Numbered from the stretch's first letter, positions 18,807-28,212 are shown. The stretch: DNA of 64,000 bases from Ochrobactrum sp. RH2CCR150 (GCA_014138095.1 JACGXE010000001.1:248001-312000), one strand, 5' to 3'. The notes: a model not told the origin generated them from the letters alone. Translations and numbers: made by a program.

Positions 18807-18836
18807 CTTGCAGTGAAAAAGCGCCTTTCTTATATA
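18807..18836 (+). promoter_or_regulatory. candidate heat-shock (RpoH) promoter of dnaK
   Basis: CTTGCA (18807-18812), 16 bp, then CTTATATA (18829-18836). This resembles the alphaproteobacterial RpoH pattern (CTTG... with a C-rich TATAT -10). It leaves a leader of about 140 nt before dnaK. Confidence 0.5.
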
Positions 18837-18982
18837 CGCCTCGCACAGGGCTTCGATGACAGGCCGGAGGCTCTAGAAAAAACCTCCGGAACCCAACCTT
18901 GAAGCGGGCATTGTGAAAACCGTAGGAACCGCCCATGGAACGCTCGGTAGAGGTCTTGGCGGTTTGCTGAATGGAGAGAAAT

Positions 18983-20893
18983 ATGGCTAAAGTTATTGGT
19001 ATCGATCTGGGAACGACCAACTCCTGCGTCGCCGTCATGGACGGTAAGAGCGCGAAGGTCATCGAGAATGCCGAAGGCGCCCGCACGACGCCTTCCATTA
19101 TTGCTTTCACCGATGGTGACGAACGTCTCGCTGGTCAGCCTGCGAAACGTCAGGCTGTCACCAATCCGGAAGGCACCCTCTTTGCAGTCAAGCGCCTGAT
19201 CGGTCGCCGTTTCGACGACCCGATGGTAACCAAGGACAAGGATCTTGTCCCATACCACATCGTCAAGGGCGACAACGGCGATGCGTGGGTAGAAGTTCAC
19301 GGCAAGAAGTATTCGCCATCGCAGGTTTCCGCGATGATCCTTCAGAAGATGAAGGAAACGGCTGAATCCTATCTCGGTGAAACCGTCACGCAGGCCGTTA
19401 TCACGGTTCCGGCTTATTTCAACGACGCCCAGCGTCAGGCCACCAAGGACGCAGGCAAGATTGCCGGTCTGGAAGTGCTGCGTATCATCAACGAGCCGAC
19501 CGCTGCTGCGCTGGCTTATGGCCTCGACAAGAACGAAGGCAAGACCATTGCCGTATACGATCTTGGCGGCGGCACCTTCGACGTGTCGGTCCTCGAAATC
19601 GGCGACGGCGTGTTTGAAGTGAAGTCCACCAACGGCGACACGTTCCTCGGCGGTGAAGACTTCGACATGCACATCGTCGACTACATGATCACCGAGTTCA
19701 AGAAGGAAAGCGGCATCGATCTGAAGAACGACAAGCTTGCTCTGCAGCGTCTTAAGGAAGCTGCCGAAAAGGCAAAGATTGAACTGTCGGCTGCCCAGCA
19801 GACCGAAATCAACCTGCCGTTCATCACCGCTGATGCGAGCGGTCCGAAGCACCTTGCAATCAAGCTGTCGCGCGCCAAGTTCGAAAGCCTGGTTGAAGAT
19901 CTCGTCAAGCGCACGATCGAGCCGTGCAAGGCCGCTCTGAAGGATGCCGGTCTCAAGGCTGGTGAAATCGACGAAGTGGTTCTGGTCGGCGGCATGACCC
20001 GCATGCCTAAGATTCAGGAAGTCGTGAAGGCCTTCTTCGGCAAGGAACCGCATAAGGGTGTGAACCCGGACGAAGTCGTCGCCATGGGCGCGGCAATTCA
20101 GGGTGGCGTTCTGCAGGGCGACGTCAAGGACGTTCTGCTGCTCGACGTGACCCCGCTGTCGCTCGGCATCGAAACGCTGGGTGGCGTGTTCACCCGTCTG
20201 ATCGACCGCAACACGACCATCCCGACCAAGAAGTCGCAGACCTTCTCCACTGCCGAAGACAACCAGTCGGCTGTGACGATCCGCGTCTTCCAGGGCGAGC
20301 GTGAAATGGCTGCCGACAACAAGATCCTCGGCCAGTTCGACCTCGTGGGCATTCCGCCTGCACCGCGTGGCGTGCCGCAGATCGAAGTGACCTTCGACAT
20401 CGATGCCAACGGCATCGTGAACGTCTCTGCCAAGGATAAGGGCACCGGCAAGGAGCACCAGATCCGCATTCAGGCTTCGGGCGGTCTGTCGGATGCCGAC
20501 ATCGAAAAGATGGTCAAGGACGCCGAGGCCAATGCCGACGCCGACAAGAAGCGCCGCGATGCTGTCGAAGCCAAGAACCAGGCCGAAAGCCTGATCCACT
20601 CGACTGAAAAGTCGCTGAAGGATTATGGCGACAAGGTCTCGGAAGACGACAAGCAGGCAATCGAAGGTGCTGTTGCAGCACTCAAGACCTCGCTTGAAGG
20701 CGACGACGCTGAAGACATCAAGGCCAAGACCCAGACGCTTGCTGAAACGGCAATGAAGCTCGGTCAGGCCATGTATGAGGCAGCGCAGGCTTCTGAAGGT
20801 GCAGAGGCTGAAGGCGGTGAAAACGCTTCGTCCAAGGACGATGTCGTTGACGCCGACTATGAAGAAATCGACGACGACAAGAAGAAGTCGTAA
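18983..20893 (+). CDS. dnaK: chaperone DnaK (Hsp70)
   Basis: ATP-driven chaperone that works with DnaJ and GrpE. The 636-residue protein has the ATPase domain ([21 protein letters not shown] at the start and [21 protein letters not shown] near residue 190), the substrate-binding domain (about 385-505) and a helical lid, ending in the acidic [13 protein letters not shown] tail of proteobacterial DnaK. The frame could start four codons earlier, but MAKVIGID is the family start. A probable RpoH promoter lies upstream, and a terminator separates it from dnaJ. Confidence 0.98.
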   Translation: MAKVIGIDLGTTNSCVAVMDGKSAKVIENAEGARTTPSIIAFTDGDERLAGQPAKRQAVTNPEGTLFAVKRLIGRRFDDPMVTKDKDLVPYHIVKGDNGDAWVEVHGKKYSPSQVSAMILQKMKETAESYLGETVTQAVITVPAYFNDAQRQATKDAGKIAGLEVLRIINEPTAAALAYGLDKNEGKTIAVYDLGGGTFDVSVLEIGDGVFEVKSTNGDTFLGGEDFDMHIVDYMITEFKKESGIDLKNDKLALQRLKEAAEKAKIELSAAQQTEINLPFITADASGPKHLAIKLSRAKFESLVEDLVKRTIEPCKAALKDAGLKAGEIDEVVLVGGMTRMPKIQEVVKAFFGKEPHKGVNPDEVVAMGAAIQGGVLQGDVKDVLLLDVTPLSLGIETLGGVFTRLIDRNTTIPTKKSQTFSTAEDNQSAVTIRVFQGEREMAADNKILGQFDLVGIPPAPRGVPQIEVTFDIDANGIVNVSAKDKGTGKEHQIRIQASGGLSDADIEKMVKDAEANADADKKRRDAVEAKNQAESLIHSTEKSLKDYGDKVSEDDKQAIEGAVAALKTSLEGDDAEDIKAKTQTLAETAMKLGQAMYEAAQASEGAEAEGGENASSKDDVVDADYEEIDDDKKKS

Positions 20894-20912
20894 TCATCTG
20901 CCGCTGACAGTG

Positions 20913-20938
20913 AAAGCCCGGCTCCATGCCGGGCTTTT
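20913..20938 (+). terminator. terminator between dnaK and dnaJ
   Basis: AAAGCCCGG, 7-nt loop, CCGGGCTTTT. A stem of 9 bp with a short U-run, so it may only partly stop transcription and set the dnaK:dnaJ ratio. Confidence 0.8.
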
Positions 20939-21021
20939 GCCAGTTTCTGTATTCGGCATATGACGAATAATAACGAAGGCTCCGGTTGGGAGTCCGGTCC
21001 AGCCGCCGGGGTAACGGACGT

Positions 21022-22155
21022 ATGAAGATCGATTATTACGAAGCATTGGGCGTAGAAAAGTCCTGCGATGACAAGACGCTGAAAGCGGCTTTTCGCAAGC
21101 TTGCCATGCAGTACCATCCTGATCGCAATCCGGATAATCCGGAAGCTGAACGCAAGTTCAAGGAAATCGGCGAGGCTTACGAAACGCTGAAGGACCCGCA
21201 GAAGCGGGCTGCCTATGATCGTTTCGGCCATGCTGCCTTTGAAAATGGCGGCGCAGGCGCCGGTTTCGGCAATGGCTTTGGTGGCGCAGGCGGTTTTGCC
21301 GATATTTTCGAAGATATTTTTGGCGAGATGATGGGTGGCGGTCGCCGCCGTTCCAGCAACGGTCGCGAACGCGGCGCCGATCTGCGCTATAATATGGAAG
21401 TGACGCTCGAAGAAGCATTTGCCGGCAAGACCGCGCAAATTCGCGTGCCGACCTCCATCACCTGTGACGAATGCTCTGGTTCTGGAGCCAAGGCCGGTTC
21501 GCAGCCCACCACCTGTACCATGTGTTCGGGTTCGGGCCGTGTTCGCGCGGCGCAGGGCTTCTTCTCTGTGGAACGCACTTGCCCGACCTGTAACGGTCGC
21601 GGACAGGTCATCAAGGACCCTTGTGGCAAGTGCCATGGTCAGGGCCGCGTCACGCAGGAGCGTTCGCTCTCGGTCAATATCCCGGCCGGTATTGAGGATG
21701 GCACCCGCATTCGCCTTGCAGGCGAAGGCGAAGCCGGAATGCGTGGCGGACCATCGGGCGATCTGTACATCTTCCTGTCGGTCAAACCACATGAGTTCTT
21801 CCAGCGCGACGGTTCCGACCTTTATTGCAAGGTGCCGATCTCGATGACCACAGCGGCGCTGGGCGGCCAGTTCGAAGTCTCGACACTGGACGGTACCCAG
21901 ACCCGCGTCAAGGTTCCGGACGGTACGCAGAACGCCAAGCAGTTCCGCCTTAAGGGCAAGGGCATGCCGGTTCTGCGACAGCAGGCAGTGGGCGATCTCT
22001 ATATCCAGATCGATATTGAAACGCCGCAAAACCTGTCGAAGCGCCAGCGCGAATTACTGGAGGAATTCGAAAAACTCTCCTCGCAGGAGAACAGCCCGAA
22101 ATCAGCCGGGTTCTTCTCACGGATGAAGGAATTCTTCGAGGGAATAGGTGATTAA
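21022..22155 (+). CDS. dnaJ: co-chaperone DnaJ
   Basis: Stimulates DnaK and delivers unfolded proteins. In 377 residues there is the J domain with HPD at residues 32-34, a Gly/Phe-rich stretch (about 75-110), four CxxCxGxG zinc repeats ([32 protein letters not shown]), and the C-terminal peptide-binding domains. The start is the ATG at 21022 and not the upstream frame start, because [10 protein letters not shown] is the family N-terminus. A terminator separates it from dnaK, as in many rhizobia. Confidence 0.97.
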   Translation: MKIDYYEALGVEKSCDDKTLKAAFRKLAMQYHPDRNPDNPEAERKFKEIGEAYETLKDPQKRAAYDRFGHAAFENGGAGAGFGNGFGGAGGFADIFEDIFGEMMGGGRRRSSNGRERGADLRYNMEVTLEEAFAGKTAQIRVPTSITCDECSGSGAKAGSQPTTCTMCSGSGRVRAAQGFFSVERTCPTCNGRGQVIKDPCGKCHGQGRVTQERSLSVNIPAGIEDGTRIRLAGEGEAGMRGGPSGDLYIFLSVKPHEFFQRDGSDLYCKVPISMTTAALGGQFEVSTLDGTQTRVKVPDGTQNAKQFRLKGKGMPVLRQQAVGDLYIQIDIETPQNLSKRQRELLEEFEKLSSQENSPKSAGFFSRMKEFFEGIGD

Positions 22156-22156
22156 G

Positions 22157-22184
22157 AAAGGGGAGCCATGCGGCTCCCTTTTTT
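22157..22184 (+). terminator. terminator after dnaJ
   Basis: GGGAGCC-ATGC-GGCTCCC stem, preceded by AAAG and followed by TTTTTT. Confidence 0.9.
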
Positions 22185-22265
22185 CGTATTTTCCTTATTC
22201 CTGCCTTGCTTAGGGAATTGAAAGCGGCATAAACTTGTCCAATAACGACAATGGGAGCATGCGGA

Positions 22266-22865
22266 ATGGCAGGTCAACTCGGCAGGAAACTCGCCGCGAA
22301 ATTCGACGAGGAAATCCGTTTTTTCAAAGGGTGGATTGACGGTCCGAAAGCGGTAGGCGCCATTCTGCCGACCAGCTCCATAACCGCGCGACGCATGGCC
22401 AGCGTGATTGATATTCATTCGGGTCTGCCGGTTCTGGAACTGGGACCGGGCACCGGCGTCATCACCAAGGCGATCCTCAAGCATGGCGTGAAGCCGTCCG
22501 ATCTTTACTCCATCGAATATTCGCAGGATTTCGTCGAGCATCTGAACAAGACATTTCCCGAGGTGAACATTATCCAGGGCGATGCCTTCGATCTCGACAC
22601 CACGCTTGGCGAGAAGAAGGACCAGCAATTCGACAGTATTGTTTCTGCTGTACCGCTGCTCAACTTCCCGATGGCGCGCCGCGTCCAGCTCATCGAGGAC
22701 ATGCTGACGCGTATTCCCCGCGGTCGCCCGTTCATGCAGATCACCTATGGTCCTCTGCCGCCAGTTCCCGCCGGTCGCGGAAACTATACGGTTCAGCACT
22801 ATGATTTCGTCATGCGCAATGTTCCGCCTGCACAGCTTTGGGTTTACCGCAAGCCGCTTGGCTGA
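22266..22865 (+). CDS. pmtA: PmtA-like phospholipid N-methyltransferase
   Basis: A 199-residue class I SAM methyltransferase. VLELGPGTGVITKAIL (about residues 58-73) is the SAM-binding loop. It starts with KKFDEEIRFFK-like sequence (residues 11-21: AKFDEEIRFFK), as in Rhizobium/Brucella PmtA, which methylates phosphatidylethanolamine to make phosphatidylcholine at the inner membrane. The start ATG at 22266 has GGGAGC upstream and is preferred over one 15 bp earlier. A related function such as rRNA adenine methylation (KsgA fold) is less likely. The gene is followed by a long palindrome. Confidence 0.78.
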   Translation: MAGQLGRKLAAKFDEEIRFFKGWIDGPKAVGAILPTSSITARRMASVIDIHSGLPVLELGPGTGVITKAILKHGVKPSDLYSIEYSQDFVEHLNKTFPEVNIIQGDAFDLDTTLGEKKDQQFDSIVSAVPLLNFPMARRVQLIEDMLTRIPRGRPFMQITYGPLPPVPAGRGNYTVQHYDFVMRNVPPAQLWVYRKPLG

Positions 22866-23007
22866 GTGTCTGATCCAAAAGTCACCATGCCGGTCTGCAA
22901 ATGGCAATTTCTGTGCTTCCGGTGCTCACGTACCCAAAAGTACGCTGCGCTCCGGTTCTCGAAATCACCATTTTCGCCACGGCATGTCGCTTTTTCATTC
23001 AGACACT
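22865..23007. repeat. long imperfect palindrome between pmtA and the FMN-reductase gene
   Basis: Nested complementary arms: AGTGTCTGA/TCAGACACT (22865-22873, 22999-23007), CATGCCG/CGGCATG (22886-22892, 22980-22986) and, at the centre, CGTAC/GTACG (22929-22933, 22940-22944). Partial pairs lie between. Size and form recall Brucella Bru-RS-type repeats, but I cannot confirm identity. Confidence 0.7.
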
Positions 23008-23026
23008 GACTTCATAGGAGTTCTCC

Positions 23027-23593
23027 ATGACCGCACGTGTTCTTGTTTTCGCCGGTTCGATCCGTATTGGCGCTTTCTCGGGTCATATGGCGGATGCCGC
23101 CGAAAAGGAATTGCGTACGCAGGGCGCGGAAGTCACACGCATTACGCTTGCCGACTATCCGCTGCCGCTGATGGACCAGAATCTGGAAAAGGAACACGGC
23201 GTTCCTGAAAACGCCATGAAGCTCGGTCGGCTCTTTGCAGAACACGACGCGCTTCTGATCTGCTCGCCGGAATATAATGCGTCGATCCCTCCGCTGCTCA
23301 AGAACACGCTCGACTGGGTCAGCCGTATTTCCAAGGATGGTGATCAGCCGCTTCGGCCCTATAGCGGGCTGACGGTCGGCTTGTGTTCGACGTCGGACGG
23401 CATGTTCGCCGGTATGCGCGGGCTTTATCATCTGCGCGCGGTACTCATGGCGGTGGGAACGCAGGTTGTGACCGAGCAATGTTCAGTCGGCCGCGCCTCG
23501 GCAGCATTCAATGAAGACGGTACGCTCAAGGATGAGCGCAGCGCGAAGATGCTCACGGCTGTCTGCCACAGCGTGATCAGCCGGGTCGGCTGA
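23027..23593 (+). CDS. NADPH-dependent FMN reductase-like flavoprotein
   Basis: A 188-residue flavodoxin-fold protein. VFAGSIRIGAFSGHMAD (residues 6-22) is the FMN-phosphate loop, and SPEYNASIPPLLKNTLDW (about 82-99) is the NADPH-dependent FMN reductase signature. Probably reduces flavin or quinones; the physiological substrate is not evident. AGGAG lies 7 bp before the ATG, just after the long palindrome. A stem-loop terminator follows, so it is probably a single-gene unit. Confidence 0.87.
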   Translation: MTARVLVFAGSIRIGAFSGHMADAAEKELRTQGAEVTRITLADYPLPLMDQNLEKEHGVPENAMKLGRLFAEHDALLICSPEYNASIPPLLKNTLDWVSRISKDGDQPLRPYSGLTVGLCSTSDGMFAGMRGLYHLRAVLMAVGTQVVTEQCSVGRASAAFNEDGTLKDERSAKMLTAVCHSVISRVG

Positions 23594-23619
23594 TTCTCCG
23601 TTCAATCTGCATATTTCAG

Positions 23620-23649
23620 GGCGCGGTATCTTTCGTACCGCGCCTTGTT
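23620..23649 (+). terminator. terminator after the FMN-reductase gene
   Basis: GGCGCGGTA, 7-nt loop, TACCGCGCC, then TTGTTGT. Good 9-bp stem, weak U-run. Confidence 0.65.
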
Positions 23650-23658
23650 GTGCGATTA

Positions 23659-23760
23659 GAGCATGATCCCGAAAAGTGGGCACCGGTTTTCGGAAACGAT
23701 CATGCTTAAGCAAAATGCTTGAGCGGGATGATGTTCAACGTGAAATAGATCCCGCTCAAG
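23659..23760. repeat. two rhizobial-type palindromes before pyrF
   Basis: First: GCATGATC/GATCATGC arms (23661-23668, 23698-23705) with inner CCGAAAA/TTTTCGG. Second: CTTGAGCGGGAT/ATCCCGCTCAAG (23718-23729, 23749-23760), exact 12 bp around a 19-nt loop. The first has a diverged copy at 24802-24844. They end 23 bp before the pyrF start. Confidence 0.75.
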
Positions 23761-23783
23761 ATAAAATCACAGCGGAGAATTTC

Positions 23784-24485
23784 ATGACGACGACAGAATT
23801 GCGCGATCAGCTGATCGTGGGCCTCGACGTGCCAACTATCGCCGAAGCGGAAAAAGCCGTTGAGGAACTTGGCGACGCCGTTTCCTTTTACAAGATTGGC
23901 TATCAGCTGGTTTTTGCGGGCGGTCTCGATTTTGCAAAGAGCCTGATTGCGGCGAAGAAAAAAGTCTTCCTCGACATGAAGCTCCTCGACATCGACAACA
24001 CCATCGCCAAGGGCGTGGAGAATGTTGCGAAAATGGGTGTTTCGATGCTCACGCTGCATGCCTATCCCAAAGCCATGCGCGCCGCCGTCGAAGCGGCCAA
24101 GGGGTCCGATCTTTGCCTGCTCGGCGTGACGGTGCTGACCTCGATGGACGATGCTGACCTGAAGGAAGCTGGCTATTCCGACAATGCTGAAACGCTGGTG
24201 CTGAAGCGTGCGCGTCAGGCGCGCGAGGCAGGTCTGGGCGGTATCGTCGCTTCCGCAGCTGAAGCTGCCGCCATTCGTCAGGCCATCGGGCCGGATATGG
24301 CCGTGGTAACCCCGGGCATCCGTCCCGCAGGCGCTGAGAAGGGCGATCAGAAGCGTGTCATGACGCCTGCGGATGCGCTTCGGGCCGGTGCGAGCCATCT
24401 GGTTGTGGCGCGACCGATTGTCGGAGCGGCGGATCGCAAAGCGTCAGCGCTTGCCATTCTGGAGGAAATGCGCTCGGTTGCGTAA
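23784..24485 (+). CDS. pyrF: orotidine 5'-phosphate decarboxylase
   Basis: Last step of UMP synthesis. The 233-residue TIM barrel has the catalytic DxKxxDI motif as DMKLLDI (Asp64, Lys66, Asp69), preceded by FYKIGYQL and followed by [10 protein letters not shown] and the phosphate loop VVARPIV near the end. The start is the ATG at 23784 after a GCGGAG site; a longer frame upstream runs through the palindromes and lacks conservation. Single gene, with DUF1330 21 bp downstream and probably co-transcribed. Confidence 0.97.
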   Translation: MTTTELRDQLIVGLDVPTIAEAEKAVEELGDAVSFYKIGYQLVFAGGLDFAKSLIAAKKKVFLDMKLLDIDNTIAKGVENVAKMGVSMLTLHAYPKAMRAAVEAAKGSDLCLLGVTVLTSMDDADLKEAGYSDNAETLVLKRARQAREAGLGGIVASAAEAAAIRQAIGPDMAVVTPGIRPAGAEKGDQKRVMTPADALRAGASHLVVARPIVGAADRKASALAILEEMRSVA

Positions 24486-24506
24486 ATAATGTTGGAGGAG
24501 GAAAGC

Positions 24507-24800
24507 ATGACAAAAGCCTATTGGATTGCTCGCGTGGATGTTCGCGACCCGGAACGCTACAAGGATTATGTGGCAGGCTCCAAGGTTGCATTCGAGCGCT
24601 ATGGCGCCAAGTTTCTGGCGCGCGGCGGCAAGGCGGAAGCCGTCGAAGGGCAAGGCCGCGCACGCAATGTCGTTATCGAGTTCGAGACCATGCAGCACGC
24701 GCTCGATTGCTTCAATTCGCCGGAATATCAGGCCGCAGCAGCTATCCGCCGGACAGTCGCGGATGGGGAAGTTCTCATTGTTGAGGCTTTTGAAGGCTAA
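24507..24800 (+). CDS. DUF1330 protein
   Basis: A 97-residue protein of the DUF1330 ferredoxin-like fold. It begins MTKAYWIARVDVRDPERYKDY and has the conserved YGAKFLARGGKAEAVEG and FNSPEYQAAAAIRR stretches. These are dimeric cytosolic proteins of unknown function. The start chosen has GGAGGA upstream. It follows pyrF closely and is followed by a palindrome and a strong bidirectional terminator. Confidence 0.88.
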   Translation: MTKAYWIARVDVRDPERYKDYVAGSKVAFERYGAKFLARGGKAEAVEGQGRARNVVIEFETMQHALDCFNSPEYQAAAAIRRTVADGEVLIVEAFEG

Positions 24801-24801
24801 A

Positions 24802-24844
24802 GCACATCCCGAAAAGTGCTAAGCGGTTTTCGGACAAGATGTGC
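24802..24844. repeat. diverged copy of the rhizobial palindrome
   Basis: GCACATC/GATGTGC (24802-24808, 24838-24844) with inner CCGAAAA/TTTTCGG. The inner arms equal those at 23669-23693; the outer arms differ on both sides, so pairing is kept by compensatory change. Confidence 0.75.
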
Positions 24845-24875
24845 GTGCAAAAAGAGCGCTTGCATTCTGGAATGT

Positions 24876-24906
24876 AAAAAGGCCCCGGAAGGGGCCTTTG
24901 TCTTTT
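24876..24906. terminator. bidirectional terminator
   Basis: AAAAAGGCCCC-GGAA-GGGGCCTTTG followed by TCTTTTT. It serves DUF1330 on the plus strand and the SMP-30 gene on the minus strand. Confidence 0.88.
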
Positions 24907-24915
24907 TGGCAGCTT

Positions 24916-25791
24916 TTAGAGCAGCACTGGCGGGTCGTGTCGCCCTGCCAATGTGAGGTCGAGCAACAGCACTTTTCCGGCATGGGGGTCGGCGTTGCGC
25001 GCTTCGACGTTCATGCCTTCATGGGCGCTGGTCACGATCATCACCGCCGCATCCGGACCCACAAAGGCCGGGCAGGAAGGCTGGGTTACCGGCAACTCGA
25101 TGGAGCGGATCAGACGACCTTGCGGCGAATAGGCGTGCAGCGCTCTTCCGCCCCAGCAGGCATTCCAGACGGTGCCTTCTGCATCCACGACCGATCCGTC
25201 AACGCCGCCTTCCTCGACACGATGGTGAAAGACGCTCTTTTCCGAAACCGGCAGACCATTTTCTGGATCGGTGTCGACGCGCCAGATAATGTTGCGATCG
25301 GTATCGGCGAAATAGGCGATCTTTCCATCGGGGGAAAAGCAGATCGAATTGGTGATCGTGATGCCGGAGAAAAGCTTCTTCACCTGGCCTTCCCGATACC
25401 ACCAGATGGAACCGGCATCCTTCTCGGCCTTCCGGCCCATGGTGCCAATCCAGAATGACCCGGATGGGTGGACGCGCGCATCATTGGAGCGCGTCACCGG
25501 ATTGTCGGCTTCCAGCGGATGATGCATCGTCAGGCGTCCATTGGCGCGTTCGCGGATGAACAGCCCGTGTTCGCTGACCAGAAGCTGGCGTTCGCGGTCG
25601 ATGACGGCAAGGGCGCTGGTTTTCATGCCGAGGTCATGGACCTCCATAGCGCCGCTATCCCAGTTTCGCTCGATCAGCTTCTGCCCAAGAATGTCGAACC
25701 ACCAGACGTGGCCAGTCAGCGGATCGTAACCCGGACCTTCGCCCAGCTCGGCAATATGGTCGGCGAATATGGCGGTTTTGACGGACGTCAC
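24916..25791 (-). CDS. SMP-30/gluconolactonase family protein
   Basis: A 291-residue six-bladed beta-propeller. Family marks: FADHIAELGEGPGYDP near the start (metal ligand Glu), SNDARVHPSGSFWIGTMG (about 100-117), TITNSICFSPDGK and GGVDGSVVDAEGTVWNACW (about 190-210), which hold the metal ligands. Hydrolyses sugar lactones, or a related substrate, with a divalent metal. The start is GTG at 25791, with GGGAGG 8 bp upstream; the frame begins 9 codons earlier but without a site. Substrate not defined by context. Confidence 0.87.
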   Translation of the reverse strand: MTSVKTAIFADHIAELGEGPGYDPLTGHVWWFDILGQKLIERNWDSGAMEVHDLGMKTSALAVIDRERQLLVSEHGLFIRERANGRLTMHHPLEADNPVTRSNDARVHPSGSFWIGTMGRKAEKDAGSIWWYREGQVKKLFSGITITNSICFSPDGKIAYFADTDRNIIWRVDTDPENGLPVSEKSVFHHRVEEGGVDGSVVDAEGTVWNACWGGRALHAYSPQGRLIRSIELPVTQPSCPAFVGPDAAVMIVTSAHEGMNVEARNADPHAGKVLLLDLTLAGRHDPPVLL

Positions 25792-25939
25792 CTTTTCCTC
25801 CCGAAAAGCGTCTTGCAAGCTTTCTGCTTAGACCAGTTTCCCGCCAATTGGAAACCTCTCACGTGGCACCAATAGGGCAAACATGAAGAAGCGGCTTCAC
25901 CCACGCTCCGGGGCAAAGCCGCTGCTGATCAAAATGCGA

Positions 25940-26962
25940 TTAGCGCCAGCCAAGCGCCGGAGCGACATGTTTCAAAATCGCTTCGATAACATGGGCGTTG
26001 TAGTCGACGCCAAGCTGGTTGGGAACAGTCAGAAGCAGCGTATCCGCCTCTGCAATTGCCTCGTCCTGCGCCAGTTCCTTGATGAGATCTTCCGGTTCCG
26101 CCGCATAAGACCGACCGAAGATCGCCCGCGTGTTTTCATCGATATAGCCGATGCTGTCCTGTTCCTTGCCGCCAGCACCGAAATAGGCGCGATCGCGATC
26201 GTCGACGAGCGCGAAGACGCTGCGGCTCACCGAAACGCGCGGCGTGCGGCTGTGGCCCGCTTCCTTCCAGGCTTCGCGATAGGCGCGTATCTGTTTCGCC
26301 TGCTGGATATGGAACGGCTCGCCGGTCTCATCGTCTTTCAGCGTGGAGCTTTGCAGGTTCATGCCGAGCTTGGCCGCCCAGACAGCCGTAGCGTTGGACG
26401 ACGCCCCCCACCAGATGCGGTCGAGCAATCCTTCGGAATGCGGTTCCAGACGCAGCAGGCCGGGCGGGTTGGGGAACATCGGGCGCGGATTGGGCTGGGC
26501 AAAGCCTTCACCCTTCAGGGTGCGCAGAAACACTTCCGCATGTTTGCGCCCCATATCCGCATCAGTCTGGCCTTCTTCCGGCGCGTAGCCGAAGTAACGC
26601 CAGCCGTCGATCACCTGTTCCGGAGAGCCGCGGCTGATGCCGAGCTGCAGGCGTCCGCCGGAGATCAGGTCGGCAGCGCCGGCATCTTCCGCCATATAAA
26701 GCGGGTTTTCATAACGCATGTCGATGACAGCGGTGCCGATCTCGATCTTGCTGGTCTTGGCGCCAACTGCGGCCAGAAGCGGGAAGGGCGAGGCGAGCTG
26801 GCGCGCAAAATGGTGCACGCGGAAATAGGCGCCATCGGCCCCCAGTTCTTCAGCGGCGACTGCCAGGTCGATGGATTGCAACAGCGTATCGGCAGCCGAA
26901 CGGGTTTGCGACTGCGGTGAGGGCGACCAATGGCCGAACGAGAGAAAGCCGATCTTTTTCAT
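25940..26962 (-). CDS. luciferase-like (LLM class) flavin-dependent oxidoreductase
   Basis: A 340-residue TIM-barrel flavoprotein of the bacterial luciferase-like family. It opens MKKIGFLSFGHWSPSP; AEELGADGAYFRVHHF (about 36-51), IEIGTAVIDMRYENPLYMAEDAGAADLISGGRLQLGISRGS and a late TLLLTVPNQLG are typical. These enzymes use reduced FMN or F420; a monooxygenase acting on an unknown substrate is likely. It is divergent from gshB with 209 bp between the genes and 148 bp from the SMP-30 gene on the same strand. Confidence 0.86.
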   Translation of the reverse strand: MKKIGFLSFGHWSPSPQSQTRSAADTLLQSIDLAVAAEELGADGAYFRVHHFARQLASPFPLLAAVGAKTSKIEIGTAVIDMRYENPLYMAEDAGAADLISGGRLQLGISRGSPEQVIDGWRYFGYAPEEGQTDADMGRKHAEVFLRTLKGEGFAQPNPRPMFPNPPGLLRLEPHSEGLLDRIWWGASSNATAVWAAKLGMNLQSSTLKDDETGEPFHIQQAKQIRAYREAWKEAGHSRTPRVSVSRSVFALVDDRDRAYFGAGGKEQDSIGYIDENTRAIFGRSYAAEPEDLIKELAQDEAIAEADTLLLTVPNQLGVDYNAHVIEAILKHVAPALGWR

Positions 26963-27171
26963 GGAGTTCCCTTGAATCTAGGGGGATTTATTTGTGATCC
27001 ATCATATGGGGTGGGGCGCGTACTTTGGAAGTGAGGCCCTATCGCAAACACTTTTTTGTGTTTCGCTTACGCCAGAAAGCCTGAATTGGCACCGTTTCGA
27101 CGGCAGAAAGGCACTATATCGCCGGTGCATTCCGTTTTAGATTTCCCGCAACTTCGAATCGCGAGGAAATC

Positions 27172-28110
27172 ATGGCTCTCAAAGTCGCGGTCCAGATGGA
27201 CCATATCAGCACGATCAACATCAAGGGCGACACGACATTTGCGCTTTCGCTGGAGGCGCAGAAGCGCGGCCACGAGCTGTATCACTACACGCCTGACCGC
27301 CTGTCGATGCGCGACGGCGTCGTTTCGGCCCGTCTCGAAAAGCTGGACGTGCGCGACGTCGTGGGCGACCATTTCACACTGGGCGAGCCTATCCGCCGCG
27401 ACATGTCGGAAATGGATGTGGTGCTGCTGCGCCAGGACCCGCCATTCGACATGAACTACATCACCACCACGCATCTTCTGGAGCGCATTCATCCAAAGAC
27501 GCTGGTCGTCAACGATCCGGCCTGGGTGCGCAACAGCCCCGAAAAGATTTTTGTCACCGAGTTTCCTGACCTGATGCCAGAAACGCTCATCACCAAGGAC
27601 CCGCAGGAAGTCATGGATTTCCGCCGGGAGTTCGGCGACATCATCCTCAAGCCGCTTTATGGCAATGGCGGCGCGGGCGTGTTCCATCTTGCCGATGGCG
27701 ATCGCAATCTCTCATCGCTGCTCGAAATGTTCGGACAGCTCTTCCGAGAGCCGTTCATTGCCCAGCGTTATCTGAAAGATGTGCGTGCAGGCGACAAGCG
27801 CATCATCCTGATTGATGGCGAGCCGGTGGGCGCGATCAACCGCGTGCCGTCTGAAACCGACGCCCGCTCCAACATGCATGCTGGCGGCAAGGCCGAACAG
27901 AGCAAGCTGACGCCGCGCGAACGCGAAATCTGCGAACGCATCGGACCGTCCTTGCGGGAGCGTGGCTTCATTCTCGTCGGCATCGATGTCATTGGCGACT
28001 ATATGACCGAGATCAATGTTACCTCGCCGACCGGAATCCGCGAGATTGAGCGTTTCGACGGAACCAATATCGCTGCGCTGTTCTGGGATGCGGTGGAAGC
28101 AAAGCGATAA
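27172..28110 (+). CDS. gshB: glutathione synthetase
   Basis: Joins gamma-glutamylcysteine and glycine using ATP. The 312-residue protein has the GshB N domain ([24 protein letters not shown] at the start) and a C-terminal ATP-grasp fold (about 125-312), including the [10 protein letters not shown] loop and the metal-binding [17 protein letters not shown] near 280. Length and sequence are those of the bacterial enzyme. A terminator follows, so it is likely a single gene. The start is the ATG at 27172 after GAGGAA. Confidence 0.96.
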   Translation: MALKVAVQMDHISTINIKGDTTFALSLEAQKRGHELYHYTPDRLSMRDGVVSARLEKLDVRDVVGDHFTLGEPIRRDMSEMDVVLLRQDPPFDMNYITTTHLLERIHPKTLVVNDPAWVRNSPEKIFVTEFPDLMPETLITKDPQEVMDFRREFGDIILKPLYGNGGAGVFHLADGDRNLSSLLEMFGQLFREPFIAQRYLKDVRAGDKRIILIDGEPVGAINRVPSETDARSNMHAGGKAEQSKLTPREREICERIGPSLRERGFILVGIDVIGDYMTEINVTSPTGIREIERFDGTNIAALFWDAVEAKR

Positions 28111-28170
28111 TCGACAACGCTCTCTCGTTCTGTTCAGGCGAGATCGTTTTATTATACAACTATGAGTAAT

Positions 28171-28212
28171 AAGCCGCGGGCTTCGAGAAATCGAGGCCCG
28201 TTTCCTTTTTTA
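28171..28212 (+). terminator. terminator after gshB
   Basis: CGGGCTTCGA-GAAA-TCGAGGCCCG (one G-T pair) followed by TTTCCTTTTTT. Confidence 0.85.

Noticed and set aside
18830-20599. 589-codon open frame antisense to dnaK
   Set aside because: It lies opposite a fully conserved dnaK and reads as low-complexity, His/Arg/Asp-rich sequence with no family marks. Long antisense frames are common opposite high-GC coding DNA.
25000-27000. SMP-30 and luciferase-like genes as a catabolic operon
   Set aside because: The genes are 148 bp apart on the same strand without other pathway genes, and each has an independent start with its own ribosome site. Linkage is not supported.
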